From NCBI RefSeq assembly GCF_003710815.1, contig NZ_RHHP01000038.1, forward strand, positions 175,759 through 239,758: 64,000 bases of DNA, written 5' to 3'. The position numbers and the translations under genes were made by a program. Below the pieces are notes generated by a model, which saw only the letters and a program-made list of their open reading frames with translations, was not told the origin of the DNA and ran no database searches. The stretch comes from Brevibacillus centrosporus (GTDB taxonomy: Bacteria; Bacillota; Bacilli; Brevibacillales; Brevibacillaceae). This document shows, piece by piece, positions 15,946 through 23,644 of the stretch (positions within the stretch are counted from its first letter, which is position 1; each line of letters opens with the position of its first letter).

Positions 15946-16716
15946 ATGAAGGGATTTATTTTTGATCTGGACGGAACCGTCTATCTGGGAGACCAGTTAA
16001 TCGAAGGGGCAGCGGAAGCTATACACGCCTTGCGCAGCAGAGGGGATAAAGTCGTATTCCTTTCCAACAAGCCGATAGCGACCCGGCAGTCATACGCGCA
16101 CAAGTTGACCAAGATGGGGATTCCTACAAGTGTAGACGATATTTTGAATTCGTCTTTGATCGTCGCTCGTTATTTACAAAATGTGTGCAAGAAAGAGGAT
16201 AAGGTATTGGTGATCGGAGAAGAACCGATCCGTGATGAGCTGCGTGATCACGGTATTGCCATGAGCGAGAATCCACTGGAAGTGAGCTACGTCGTGCTTT
16301 CTTGGGATCGTCAGTTTACCTATGACCGACTCAATGACTTGTATCAAGCTGCGATTCGGGGAGCCGTTGTGATTGCCTCCAATCCTGATCGTACATGCCC
16401 GCTAGAAGATGGACAGATCCCAGATACAGGAGCCCTGATCGGCGCACTGGAGGGAGCGACAGGTACGCCCATTCAGCTCGTTGTCGGCAAGCCGTCCAAG
16501 ATCGCGGCGGAGGCTGCTGTTCAGCATCTCGGTCTGGATTATGATGCTTGCTACATGGTCGGAGATCGTCTGGAAACAGATATCAAGATGGGGAATGATA
16601 CGGGGATGAGCTCTGTTCTTGTCCTGACTGGAATCACTACTCGCGCGATGGCAGAAACCAGTGAGTATACTCCTCGTTATATACTGAATAGTATTAAAGA
16701 CATCGTTAACCTCTGA
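15946..16716 (+). CDS. HAD-IIA family phosphatase (NagD/AraL/PGP-like)
   Basis: A 256-residue HAD hydrolase with motif I FDLDGTVYLG (nucleophile Asp8), motif II FLSNKP, a C2a-type cap, and motif IV MVGDRLETDI. Class IIA members such as NagD, AraL and 2-phosphoglycolate/glycerol-3-phosphate phosphatases dephosphorylate small sugar and glycerol phosphates. It follows the permease gene by 36 bases with no terminator. Paired with an importer of phosphorylated compounds and with glpD, it could drain excess glycerol-3-phosphate or process the imported substrate. Start ATG 15946 is behind AGGAGTGTGTGAGG. Confidence 0.85.
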   Translation: MKGFIFDLDGTVYLGDQLIEGAAEAIHALRSRGDKVVFLSNKPIATRQSYAHKLTKMGIPTSVDDILNSSLIVARYLQNVCKKEDKVLVIGEEPIRDELRDHGIAMSENPLEVSYVVLSWDRQFTYDRLNDLYQAAIRGAVVIASNPDRTCPLEDGQIPDTGALIGALEGATGTPIQLVVGKPSKIAAEAAVQHLGLDYDACYMVGDRLETDIKMGNDTGMSSVLVLTGITTRAMAETSEYTPRYILNSIKDIVNL

Positions 16717-16724
16717 GATAAGCA

Positions 16725-16733
16725 TGTTATAAT
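16725..16733 (+). promoter_or_regulatory. Extended -10 promoter for glpP
   Basis: TGTTATAAT (TGn plus a perfect TATAAT at 16728-16733) lies directly after the HAD gene and 38 bases before the glpP start. The -35 position holds only GTTAAC. Confidence 0.6.
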
Positions 16734-16770
16734 TTAGGGTAGTGATTCCAGTTTAATGGAGGTTAATGGA

Positions 16771-17328
16771 ATGTACCCGATTGTTGATCTGGTCGAATGC
16801 CAGACAATTGCCGCAGTTCAGGACGAACAGCATTTAGAGATTGCGATCCGAAGCGAAGCGAATATTATCTTTTTGCTTACAGGGTCGATTTTCAACATTA
16901 AAGAGCTGGTGGATCGAGTCAAAGCCGTCGATAAACACGTATTCTTGCACATGGAGTTTATCGAAGGTATCGCAGCAGATAAAAGCGGTGTCGCTTATGT
17001 CGCCAAAAATATAGCACCGACAGGGATCATCTCGACAAGAAGCAGCCTGATCCGGGTGGCAAAAGAGATGAACCTGATGGCGATTCAACGGATTTTTTTG
17101 ATCGATCGTAATGCCGTGCTCAAAGGAATAAAAGTAATCGAGCAATCCTTGCCTGACGCAGTCGAGGTAATGCCAGGTGTCATGCCTCGCGTTATTCAGG
17201 AGATGACGAACTTGACGCCTTTGCCGATCATTGCAGGTGGATTGATCGATACCAAAAAAGAGATTAACGAAGCTTTGGCCGCTGGAGCACTAGCTGTCTC
17301 TGTCGGAACAAATGAATTATGGTCGTAG
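16771..17328 (+). CDS. glpP: Glycerol-3-phosphate responsive antiterminator
   Basis: The 185-residue protein is a member of the GlpP family, with a TIM-barrel-like sequence including NIIFLLTGSIFNI, HMEFIEGIAADKSG, EVMPGVMPRVI and PIIAGGLIDTKKEI. In B. subtilis GlpP binds glycerol-3-phosphate and allows read-through of the leader terminator of glpD and other glp genes; it also stabilises the transcript. ATG 16771 is preferred because GGAGGT at 16758-16763 serves it; an ATG five codons upstream overlaps that site. glpD follows after a leader terminator at 17351-17434. Confidence 0.92.
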   Translation: MYPIVDLVECQTIAAVQDEQHLEIAIRSEANIIFLLTGSIFNIKELVDRVKAVDKHVFLHMEFIEGIAADKSGVAYVAKNIAPTGIISTRSSLIRVAKEMNLMAIQRIFLIDRNAVLKGIKVIEQSLPDAVEVMPGVMPRVIQEMTNLTPLPIIAGGLIDTKKEINEALAAGALAVSVGTNELWS

Positions 17329-17350
17329 CACCATAGCATTTTCATAAGGG

Positions 17351-17434
17351 AAGAGAACAAGAGAACCCCCTGTGGAGAAGCTGCAACTTGACATGTTCAA
17401 GTTGCTCTTTTTCATGGGGGTTTTCTGTTTTTTT
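17351..17434 (+). promoter_or_regulatory. glpD leader terminator with tandem AAGAGAAC repeat (putative GlpP target)
   Basis: A perfect tandem 8-mer, AAGAGAAC at 17351-17358 and 17359-17366, runs into the left arm ACCCCC of a long hairpin closed by GGGGGT (17416-17421). An inner perfect stem is formed by GCAACTTGA (17383-17391) and TCAAGTTGC (17397-17405). A T run at 17428-17434 completes the terminator. The layout equals that of the leader at 11829-11916. glpD leaders are the known targets of GlpP; which bases GlpP contacts here is inferred. Confidence 0.75.
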
Positions 17435-17472
17435 GAACAACCAGCACATGCAAATAGAGAGGGAGAGCGGAG

Positions 17473-19188
17473 ATGAACACTCATTTTTCTGCGAATAATC
17501 GGACTGCTGTCCTCACCAGTATGGCAGAGAAAGAATTGGACCTGCTGGTGATCGGAGGCGGGATTACGGGAGCAGGGATTGCACTCGATGCGAGTCAGCG
17601 CGGGATTCGCGTCGGCCTGTTGGAGAAGAACGACTTCGGGTCCGGCACCAGCAGCCGTTCAACGAAGCTGATCCATGGCGGATTGCGTTATTTAAAGCAA
17701 GGAGATGTCAAACTCGTACAGGAGGTAGGCCGTGAACGAGCCATCTTGTACAAGAATGCACCGCATCTCGTTGTTGCGGCTCCGATGCTGCTCCCTGTTT
17801 ACAAGGGAGGGACGTACGGATATCTGGCGTCCTCTGTTGGACTGTACGTCTACGATTGGCTCGCAGGGGTAGAGCGTAGGGAACGGCGCAAAATGATGAG
17901 CAGGGAAGAGACGCTGCGCCTCGAACCTCTGTTGAAAAAAGACGGCCTGAAGGGCGCAGGCTACTATTACGAGTACCGAACAGATGATGCGAGACTTACG
18001 CTGGACATCATGAAGACCGCCTGGCGACAAGGAGCAAGCATCGTCAACTATACGGAGATGACCGAATTTATTTACCGTGGGCAGAAGGCAGTTGGAGTCA
18101 AGGTAACGGATCGTCATTTAGGAAAGACATACGAGATTTATGCGAAAAAAATCGTCAATGCAACGGGACCGTGGGTGGATGGCGTACGGAAGCTCGATGG
18201 CTCACTGAAAGGGAAGCGTCTCTATTTAACCAAAGGTGTGCATCTGGTTGTGGAAAAGGATAAGCTGCCGGTTACGCAATCTGCTTACTTCGATACTCCG
18301 GATGGACGCATGATGTTCGTCATTCCACGTGGGAATATCACGTATGTCGGCACCACCGATACAGGCTACAAGCAAGACATCGATCAGCCGCGCACGACAA
18401 AAGAAGATCGGGACTATTTGCTGCGAGCAGTGAACGCGATGTTCCCAGATGTGAAGCTGGAAGAGAAAGACGTAGTCTCTCATTGGGCAGGGCTCCGTCC
18501 ACTCATCTATGAAGAAGGAAAAGGCCCATCTGAGCTGTCTCGCAAAGATGAGATATTTATCTCGGATTCAGGCCTGATCACCATCGCTGGCGGAAAGCTG
18601 ACGGGATTTCGGAAAATGGCTGAAAAAGTAGTCGATTTGGTCGCGGTAGATTTATCCAGGGAGTCAGGCCGTCGATTTGACGCTTGTCGTACAGATCAAA
18701 CCGTGATCAGTGGTGGTGAACGTATGGGACATACCGATTATGCAGCCTGCAAGCAGGAGCTTTTGCAAGCGGGCGTGTCCAAAGGGGTAGATGCTGCCAC
18801 GGCACAGGAATGGATCGAAACCTACGGAACCAACACCCTGCACATTTACAGCCGATTGGAAACGCGCCAAGAAAAGGGGAAGAAGCAAAGTGAAGAGCAG
18901 CTTCTGTGGGCGCAGCTTTCGTATGCGATGGAAGCAGAGATGACCACGACAGCAGTCGATTTCCTACGCCTGCGTACGGGCTGGACCTATTTTCAGCTTA
19001 AGAAAGCGGAGGAGAAGGCTGATGCGGTCATTCGGATGATGGGGGCCACGCTGGGATGGAACGAAGCCCAAAAAGAAAAAGAACGCGGAGCCGTCAACGA
19101 ATTGCTGGAAACGATTTACCATCTCCCCAAAAATGAAGAGGAAATCTCTCTGACATCCAATCCACCAACAAAGCGAAAAGCGTTGTAG
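17473..19188 (+). CDS. glpD: Aerobic glycerol-3-phosphate dehydrogenase
   Basis: A 571-residue FAD enzyme with the dinucleotide motif LLVIGGGITGAGIALDASQ near residue 25, the FAD-contact region SSRSTKLIHGGLRYL, and a C-terminal helical domain. It oxidises glycerol-3-phosphate to dihydroxyacetone phosphate at the inner membrane and feeds electrons to the quinone pool. Length agrees with bacillar GlpD. A GGGAG site precedes ATG 17473. Expression is expected to need glycerol-3-phosphate through GlpP. No glpF or glpK gene is in the window, so in this region glycerol-3-phosphate might come from the upstream importer. Confidence 0.96.
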   Translation: MNTHFSANNRTAVLTSMAEKELDLLVIGGGITGAGIALDASQRGIRVGLLEKNDFGSGTSSRSTKLIHGGLRYLKQGDVKLVQEVGRERAILYKNAPHLVVAAPMLLPVYKGGTYGYLASSVGLYVYDWLAGVERRERRKMMSREETLRLEPLLKKDGLKGAGYYYEYRTDDARLTLDIMKTAWRQGASIVNYTEMTEFIYRGQKAVGVKVTDRHLGKTYEIYAKKIVNATGPWVDGVRKLDGSLKGKRLYLTKGVHLVVEKDKLPVTQSAYFDTPDGRMMFVIPRGNITYVGTTDTGYKQDIDQPRTTKEDRDYLLRAVNAMFPDVKLEEKDVVSHWAGLRPLIYEEGKGPSELSRKDEIFISDSGLITIAGGKLTGFRKMAEKVVDLVAVDLSRESGRRFDACRTDQTVISGGERMGHTDYAACKQELLQAGVSKGVDAATAQEWIETYGTNTLHIYSRLETRQEKGKKQSEEQLLWAQLSYAMEAEMTTTAVDFLRLRTGWTYFQLKKAEEKADAVIRMMGATLGWNEAQKEKERGAVNELLETIYHLPKNEEEISLTSNPPTKRKAL

Positions 19189-19198
19189 ATAAAGAGTT

Positions 19199-19244
19199 GG
19201 AGAAAAAGTGCCCATTTGGTCAGGTTCTTTTTCTCCGCTTTTTT
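19199..19244 (+). terminator. Intrinsic terminator of glpD
   Basis: GGAGAAAAAG (19199-19208) pairs with CTTTTTCTCC (19227-19236), followed by GC and a T run. Confidence 0.9.
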
Positions 19245-19306
19245 GTAGGTTCACCATGCAGATGTGCAGTGCGTTTTTTATAAAATTCAGGTAGGGAGCG
19301 AGTGAG

Positions 19307-20995
19307 ATGAGGCAGACGGTGGGAACGAAGTTGTTTTCAGGTTTTTTGTGCATGCTGATCCTCATGGCCACTTTAGGCTGGCTAGGATTGCGAACAGAAG
19401 AACAAATCAATAGCAAGGCAGAGGAAATCAACGAAAACTGGCTTCCCAAGACGACAGCAATCTTACATATCAAATATCAGACAGAGCACTTTTTTTCATT
19501 GCAGCTTCAATACGCAAGTACGAGCGATTTGAGCAAAAAAGGCATTATCGACGGAGAAGCAAAGCAGACGCTTGAACAGATCCAAAAGCAATTTGAGGAG
19601 TATGGAAACCATCCCTTGAGCAAGGAGGAGGAAAAGTATTTTCAATCCTTGAAGGCTTCCTGGTCCAACTATCAACTGGCTTATCAGACACTGGTGGAGC
19701 AGTCGGAGGAAGTCTCGGTGGCAGATTTACAACGGGAAGCAGACACCATGTTTCAGGTGATGGAGGGCTATTTAGAAAATCTGATACGCATGAGTCAGGA
19801 GGGAGCGGCGACTGCAACAGCTCAGGCCACTTCTCTACATGAGTCGGGGAGAAAAAATACGCTGATCAGCATGGGGGTCGCCCTCTTAATCAGTTTGCTG
19901 CTCTCATTTATGCTGACCAGACACATCCGCCGTCCTTTGCTGCAGGTTGTACATGCGGTCAAGCTGGTCACAGAGGGGCAGCTGGGCAAGACGGACCTCG
20001 TCGTGTTAAATCGGGATGAAATCGGAGAATTGGCCAAACATGTCAATGAAATGCGTAACAAGCTGCGGGAATTTGCCATGCAAGTAAACGCCACCGCCCA
20101 GCATGTTACGCACTCGTCTGTACAATTGAGTGGACATGCCGAGGAGACGCTTGAAGCAAGCAACCAAATTGCTGTTGCGATGGCAGAAATCTCTGCGGGA
20201 AGCGACGCTACTGTCACGAGCACAGATGAGAGCGCCAAGGCCATGGAAGAAATGGCAATTGGCATTCAACGTGTGGCCGAGTCTACGGCTTCATTGGCAG
20301 AGGCATCGATCTGGGCCGCACAAGATGCGAATCATGGTATTCACGCGCTAGTAAAAGCAACGACTCAGATGGACGCTATTACTACGGCGATGGATGAATC
20401 GGTTATTGCGATACAACTGTTGGGAGAAAGCTCGCAGAAGATTCATCAAATCGTCGAGATGATCACACAGATTGCGTCCCAGACAAATCTGCTTGCGCTC
20501 AATGCGGCGATCGAGGCAGCGCGGGCCGGAGAGCAGGGACGAGGATTTTCTGTCGTAGCGGAAGAAGTACGCCAACTAGCAGAGAGCTCAGACCGGTTTG
20601 CCAAGCAGATCGCCGTCCTGATCAAAAACGTACAAGTAGAGGCTAACCAAGCGGTCGTTTCCATGCAAAGCATGTCTCAGGACGTTCACTACGGTGCATC
20701 CGTATTGAAGGAAGCAGAGGTAGCTTTTGAGCAAATCACTCACGGGATGGGACAGATTTCGAGTCAGGTGCAAGAGGTATCGGCCATTACGGAGGAGATG
20801 TCCGCCAGTGTGGAGCAATTGTCCGCATCTTCTGTGCAGACAGCTTCCGTGGTGAAGGGGGGAGCCCAGCAAACGTATAAGATCGTGGAGGCTACCCAGA
20901 CACAGGTGCGGGCGTGTGAAGAAGTAAATGCTGCCTCTCGTTCGCTAGAGAGGCAGGCAGAAGAGTTAAAGCGAGCAGTTGAGTGGTTCCGATAG
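19307..20995 (+). CDS. Methyl-accepting chemotaxis protein
   Basis: A 562-residue chemoreceptor with TM1 at about residues 8-27, an extracellular four-helix-bundle-type sensor (about 28-180), TM2 at about 183-204, HAMP (205-260), and a long cytoplasmic signalling coiled coil. The conserved tip is NLLALNAAIEAARAGEQGRG followed by FSVVAEEVRQLAESS. The ligand is unknown. It has no neighbouring che genes, so it feeds a distant CheA/CheW array. The conserved pentapeptide tether for CheR is absent at the C-terminus, which is normal for bacillar receptors. Start ATG 19307 is preceded by a GGGAG site. Confidence 0.94.
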   Translation: MRQTVGTKLFSGFLCMLILMATLGWLGLRTEEQINSKAEEINENWLPKTTAILHIKYQTEHFFSLQLQYASTSDLSKKGIIDGEAKQTLEQIQKQFEEYGNHPLSKEEEKYFQSLKASWSNYQLAYQTLVEQSEEVSVADLQREADTMFQVMEGYLENLIRMSQEGAATATAQATSLHESGRKNTLISMGVALLISLLLSFMLTRHIRRPLLQVVHAVKLVTEGQLGKTDLVVLNRDEIGELAKHVNEMRNKLREFAMQVNATAQHVTHSSVQLSGHAEETLEASNQIAVAMAEISAGSDATVTSTDESAKAMEEMAIGIQRVAESTASLAEASIWAAQDANHGIHALVKATTQMDAITTAMDESVIAIQLLGESSQKIHQIVEMITQIASQTNLLALNAAIEAARAGEQGRGFSVVAEEVRQLAESSDRFAKQIAVLIKNVQVEANQAVVSMQSMSQDVHYGASVLKEAEVAFEQITHGMGQISSQVQEVSAITEEMSASVEQLSASSVQTASVVKGGAQQTYKIVEATQTQVRACEEVNAASRSLERQAEELKRAVEWFR

Positions 20996-21134
20996 GTGAT
21001 TTCAGAGGATTGTGGCGAGGAAAAGGCGCCTATTGCGATCAGGGCGATGCTAAGGATAGAAAAAGGAAAGCGGATCGGTTATAATACTTACGAAAAGTAA
21101 CCGTGTTGAAATAGGAAAGAGGAGAGTGTTTCAG

Positions 21135-21929
21135 ATGATGCCATCCCTGTTCATTGCTCACGGCTCACCCATGCTCGCAATAGAAGACAATTCCTATACA
21201 CAAGCGCTGCATAACCTGCCGAATCTGCTCGTGCACCGTCCTCGCGCGATCGTGATGTTCTCTGCTCACTGGGAAGCGTTTGCCCAAGAAGTTGGTGTCA
21301 TGGAGACATTCCCGACCATTCACGATTTCGGCGGCTTTCCGCAGGCACTGTACGAAATTCAGTATCCCGCAAAAGGGGATGAGGAGATCGCGCAGGAAGC
21401 AGTAGCGCTGCTGCAAGCGGCGGGAATCCCGGTCAACCTGAACCGTTCCCGCGGCCTGGATCACGGTCATTGGGTGGTGCTGCGAAAAGTATATCCGGAT
21501 GCAGATGTGCCTGTTGTGGCGCTCTCCGTGAATCCGAATATGACGGTCGAGCAGCAGTATATGATCGGAAAAGCACTGGCACCTCTGCGTGCCAAAGATG
21601 TCCTGATTATCGGAAGCGGCAGCACGATCCATAATTTCTCCTATCTCGATATGCGGGAAACCTCGGGCGGAGCCTTTGAGTGGTCCCTGCAGTTTGAAGA
21701 ATGGCTCAAGGAAACGCTGATGGAATGGAACGTGACCGATCTGGCGCAATATCGCACGCTGGCACCCCACGCTGAAAAAGCGGTTCCAGCCTATGGCAGT
21801 GAGCACTTTGTCCCTCTCGTCTATGCGATGGGAGCTGCGGATGACGATCGCATCGCGCAGCGTCTGCATATGAGCTTTCGTTATGGCAGTCTCAGCCATA
21901 CGATCTGGCAATTCGGGAAGGCAGAATAA
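21135..21929 (+). CDS. Class III extradiol ring-cleavage dioxygenase (DODA/YgiD-like)
   Basis: A 264-residue LigB-superfamily protein. The metal-binding histidines are visible in LFIAHGSP (His about 9), FSAHWE, SRGLDHGHW and GSGSTIHNF. These enzymes use Fe(II) or Zn(II) to open catechol rings; bacterial YgiD opens 4,5-DOPA. ATG 21135 is chosen over GTG 21126 because AGAGGAG directly abuts the GTG. The gene shares one base with the ECF41 sigma factor gene downstream, so the two are one operon. Ring-cleavage enzymes are plausible clients of the redox-linked ECF41 systems. The actual substrate is unknown. Confidence 0.85.
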   Translation: MMPSLFIAHGSPMLAIEDNSYTQALHNLPNLLVHRPRAIVMFSAHWEAFAQEVGVMETFPTIHDFGGFPQALYEIQYPAKGDEEIAQEAVALLQAAGIPVNLNRSRGLDHGHWVVLRKVYPDADVPVVALSVNPNMTVEQQYMIGKALAPLRAKDVLIIGSGSTIHNFSYLDMRETSGGAFEWSLQFEEWLKETLMEWNVTDLAQYRTLAPHAEKAVPAYGSEHFVPLVYAMGAADDDRIAQRLHMSFRYGSLSHTIWQFGKAE

Positions 21930-22816
21930 TGACGAGGCTCATGGAGGATGTCTATCGGCAGTACAAATCGCTGATGTTTTCCCTCGCCTATCGCATGCTG
22001 GGCTCCGTGGCTGAGGCGGAGGACATCGTACAGGAGACGTTCCTTGCCTTGACGCAGAGCGACATCGATGACATTCAACACATAAAAAGCTATCTCTGCA
22101 AAGCTGTGACCAATCGCTGCCTGGATACGATGAAGTCCGCTCGTTGGAAAAGGGAGCAGTACGTGGGAGAGTGGCTGCCCGAGCCACTGGCGGATGATGC
22201 GACAGGCAGTGACCCTCTTCAGTCAGTTTTGATGGAAGAATCGGTATCCTACGGGCTTCTCGTCCTGCTGGAGACTTTGTCACCGGATGAACGTGTGGTC
22301 TACGTATTGCGGACTGCGCTTGGGTATGAGTACAGTACCATCGCTGAGATATTGAACAAATCCGAGGCTGCCTGCCGCAAGCTGCTCAGCCGTGCCCAGC
22401 AAAAGCTGAACGGAGCGGGCTTGCAGGTAGAAGTCCAGCCGGAACGCTCCAAAAGACTGGTCGAGAAGCTGATTTCAGCGATCTCTCACGCGGATTCACA
22501 GGCACTGGTGCAGCTGTTGAGTGAGGACGCGGTGCTGATTTCGGATGGCGGAGGGAAAACGCGTGCTGCGCTGCATCCGATTTTCTCCGATCAGCGTATT
22601 GTGGCATTTCTCACTGGCATCTGGCGCAAATGGGAAGACGCCCGTGTCGATCTGCAGATTCGTTCTATCAACGGGCAGCCGGGTCTCATCGTAGCCGTTG
22701 AGGGACAGCCGATTCGAGTCATCTCGCTGGTACTCAATCCGCATGAGGATAGGATCGAAAGGATCTATTTCGTGGTCAATCCAGAAAAATTGACCCATTT
22801 TTCCCCGAAAGCGTGA
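21929..22816 (+). CDS. ECF41-family RNA polymerase sigma factor with SnoaL-like C-terminal domain
   Basis: A 295-residue ECF sigma factor: sigma2 at about residues 8-75, sigma4 at about 108-160, and a fused SnoaL-like domain (about 175-290) that replaces a separate anti-sigma factor. All three ECF41 hallmarks are present: WLPEP in the linker, DGGGKTRAALHP in the extension, and NPEKL near the C-terminus. In characterised ECF41 proteins the extension both activates and inhibits the sigma factor. The ATG overlaps the stop of the dioxygenase gene by one base. The target promoter at 22822-22848 lies just downstream of its stop codon. Confidence 0.94.
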   Translation: MTRLMEDVYRQYKSLMFSLAYRMLGSVAEAEDIVQETFLALTQSDIDDIQHIKSYLCKAVTNRCLDTMKSARWKREQYVGEWLPEPLADDATGSDPLQSVLMEESVSYGLLVLLETLSPDERVVYVLRTALGYEYSTIAEILNKSEAACRKLLSRAQQKLNGAGLQVEVQPERSKRLVEKLISAISHADSQALVQLLSEDAVLISDGGGKTRAALHPIFSDQRIVAFLTGIWRKWEDARVDLQIRSINGQPGLIVAVEGQPIRVISLVLNPHEDRIERIYFVVNPEKLTHFSPKA

Positions 22817-22821
22817 TTTTT

Positions 22822-22848
22822 GGTCACAAGAGTATCCCTTCCCTCGTC
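22822..22848 (+). promoter_or_regulatory. ECF41-type promoter
   Basis: GGTCACA (22822-22828), exactly 16 bases, then CGTC (22845-22848). The described ECF41 consensus is TGTCACA-N16-CGTC, so only the first base differs. It drives the AhpD-like gene at 22886. Confidence 0.88.
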
Positions 22849-22885
22849 TAGGAGAATGTAAAGCCAAAAACAAGCGAAGGGAAAG

Positions 22886-23338
22886 ATGAACATGAAAGCG
22901 AGAATGAATTATAGATCTGCAAATCCGCAAGCGTTTCAAGCGATGATAAAGCTCGAGGGCTACGTCCAGGAGTGCGGGCTGGAAAAGGGCCTGATGGAGC
23001 TGATCAAAATCCGTGCTTCGCAAATCAATGGCTGCGCCTTCTGCCTCGACATGCACACGAAGGATGCACGTAAGCTAGGGGAAACCGAGCAACGCATTTA
23101 TTTGCTTAGCGCGTGGAGAGAGGCTGCCTTCTACACAGATGCTGAGCGTGCAGCACTCGCTCTGACTGAAGCGGTTACCACGATCTCTGTCGGCGGCGTA
23201 TCCGATGAACTGTACGAAGAGGTTCACAAGCATTTTGATGAAAAGCAATTCGTGTCTTTGATTATGGCGATCAACGTGATCAACGCTTGGAATCGTCTGG
23301 CTATCACTACAGGGATGACAGCACCGGCTGAGCTGTAA
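22886..23338 (+). CDS. Carboxymuconolactone decarboxylase family protein (AhpD-like)
   Basis: A 150-residue helical protein with the AhpD-type redox motif NGCAFCLDMHTKDARKLG, where the CxxC pair and the following His form the peroxidase or decarboxylase site. Genes of this family, along with oxidoreductases and epimerases, are the standard neighbours and targets of ECF41 sigma factors, and here an ECF41 promoter stands 38 bases upstream. A role in disposal of peroxides or electrophiles is inferred. The strong terminator at 23364 makes it a single-gene transcript. Confidence 0.92.
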   Translation: MNMKARMNYRSANPQAFQAMIKLEGYVQECGLEKGLMELIKIRASQINGCAFCLDMHTKDARKLGETEQRIYLLSAWREAAFYTDAERAALALTEAVTTISVGGVSDELYEEVHKHFDEKQFVSLIMAINVINAWNRLAITTGMTAPAEL

Positions 23339-23363
23339 GCGGTTCGAGAGTGAAAAACATGAG

Positions 23364-23404
23364 GGGCATGGGGAGAGCGATCTTTCCTATGCCCTTCCTT
23401 TTTT
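23364..23404 (+). terminator. Intrinsic terminator of the AhpD-like gene
   Basis: GGGCATGGG pairs with CCTATGCCC (9 bp with one G-U), followed by TTCC and a run of T. Confidence 0.88.
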
Positions 23405-23449
23405 ATCTCAAAAAGGATTCATTGCGAATCGATCAAAAGACGCCGAATC

Positions 23450-23458
23450 TGGTACAAT
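23450..23458 (+). promoter_or_regulatory. Extended -10 promoter of the attenuator leader
   Basis: TGGTACAAT is an extended -10 element. No good -35 box is seen. Transcription from about 23465 would give a leader of about 180 bases before the hydrolase gene. Confidence 0.6.
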
Positions 23459-23504
23459 GGGGAAGGGAGTATTCCCAATTCTATGTAGCTTCGAGGTGTG
23501 TAGC

Positions 23505-23534
23505 ATGATTATCAAATTCATTCGTCTGCGATAA
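23505..23534 (+). CDS. Nine-residue leader peptide MIIKFIRLR
   Basis: A complete micro-ORF: ATG, eight sense codons, TAA. A clear ribosome site, GAGGTG at 23493-23498, stands six bases upstream. The peptide ends Arg-Leu-Arg, the '+x+' motif known from ErmD-type and other macrolide-resistance leader peptides, at which macrolide-bound ribosomes stall. Codons 5-7 (TTCATTCGT, 23517-23525) are perfectly complementary to ACGAATGAA at 23622-23630, which abuts the Shine-Dalgarno of the next gene. A stalled ribosome would cover these codons and free that site. The role is inferred but the parts are seen directly. Confidence 0.75.
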   Translation: MIIKFIRLR

Positions 23535-23637
23535 GGGATAGAGGTTCTCGAGTGGCTCATTCATTTTTCTGTAAAATGCTTGGGTTTATTTGAGTCTGTC
23601 TTTCTTCCGTATTGCCTAAAAACGAATGAAATGGGGA
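23517..23637 (+). promoter_or_regulatory. Putative translation attenuator
   Basis: The 9-bp pairing between 23517-23525 and 23622-23630 ends at the base before ATGGGGAAC, whose GGGGA (23633-23637) is the ribosome site of the hydrolase at 23645. A weaker competing strand, TTCATT at 23560-23565, can pair with AATGAA at 23625-23630. No T-run terminator is seen in the leader, so control of translation rather than transcription is the simpler reading. Confidence 0.6.
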
Positions 23638-23644
23638 ACTACAC

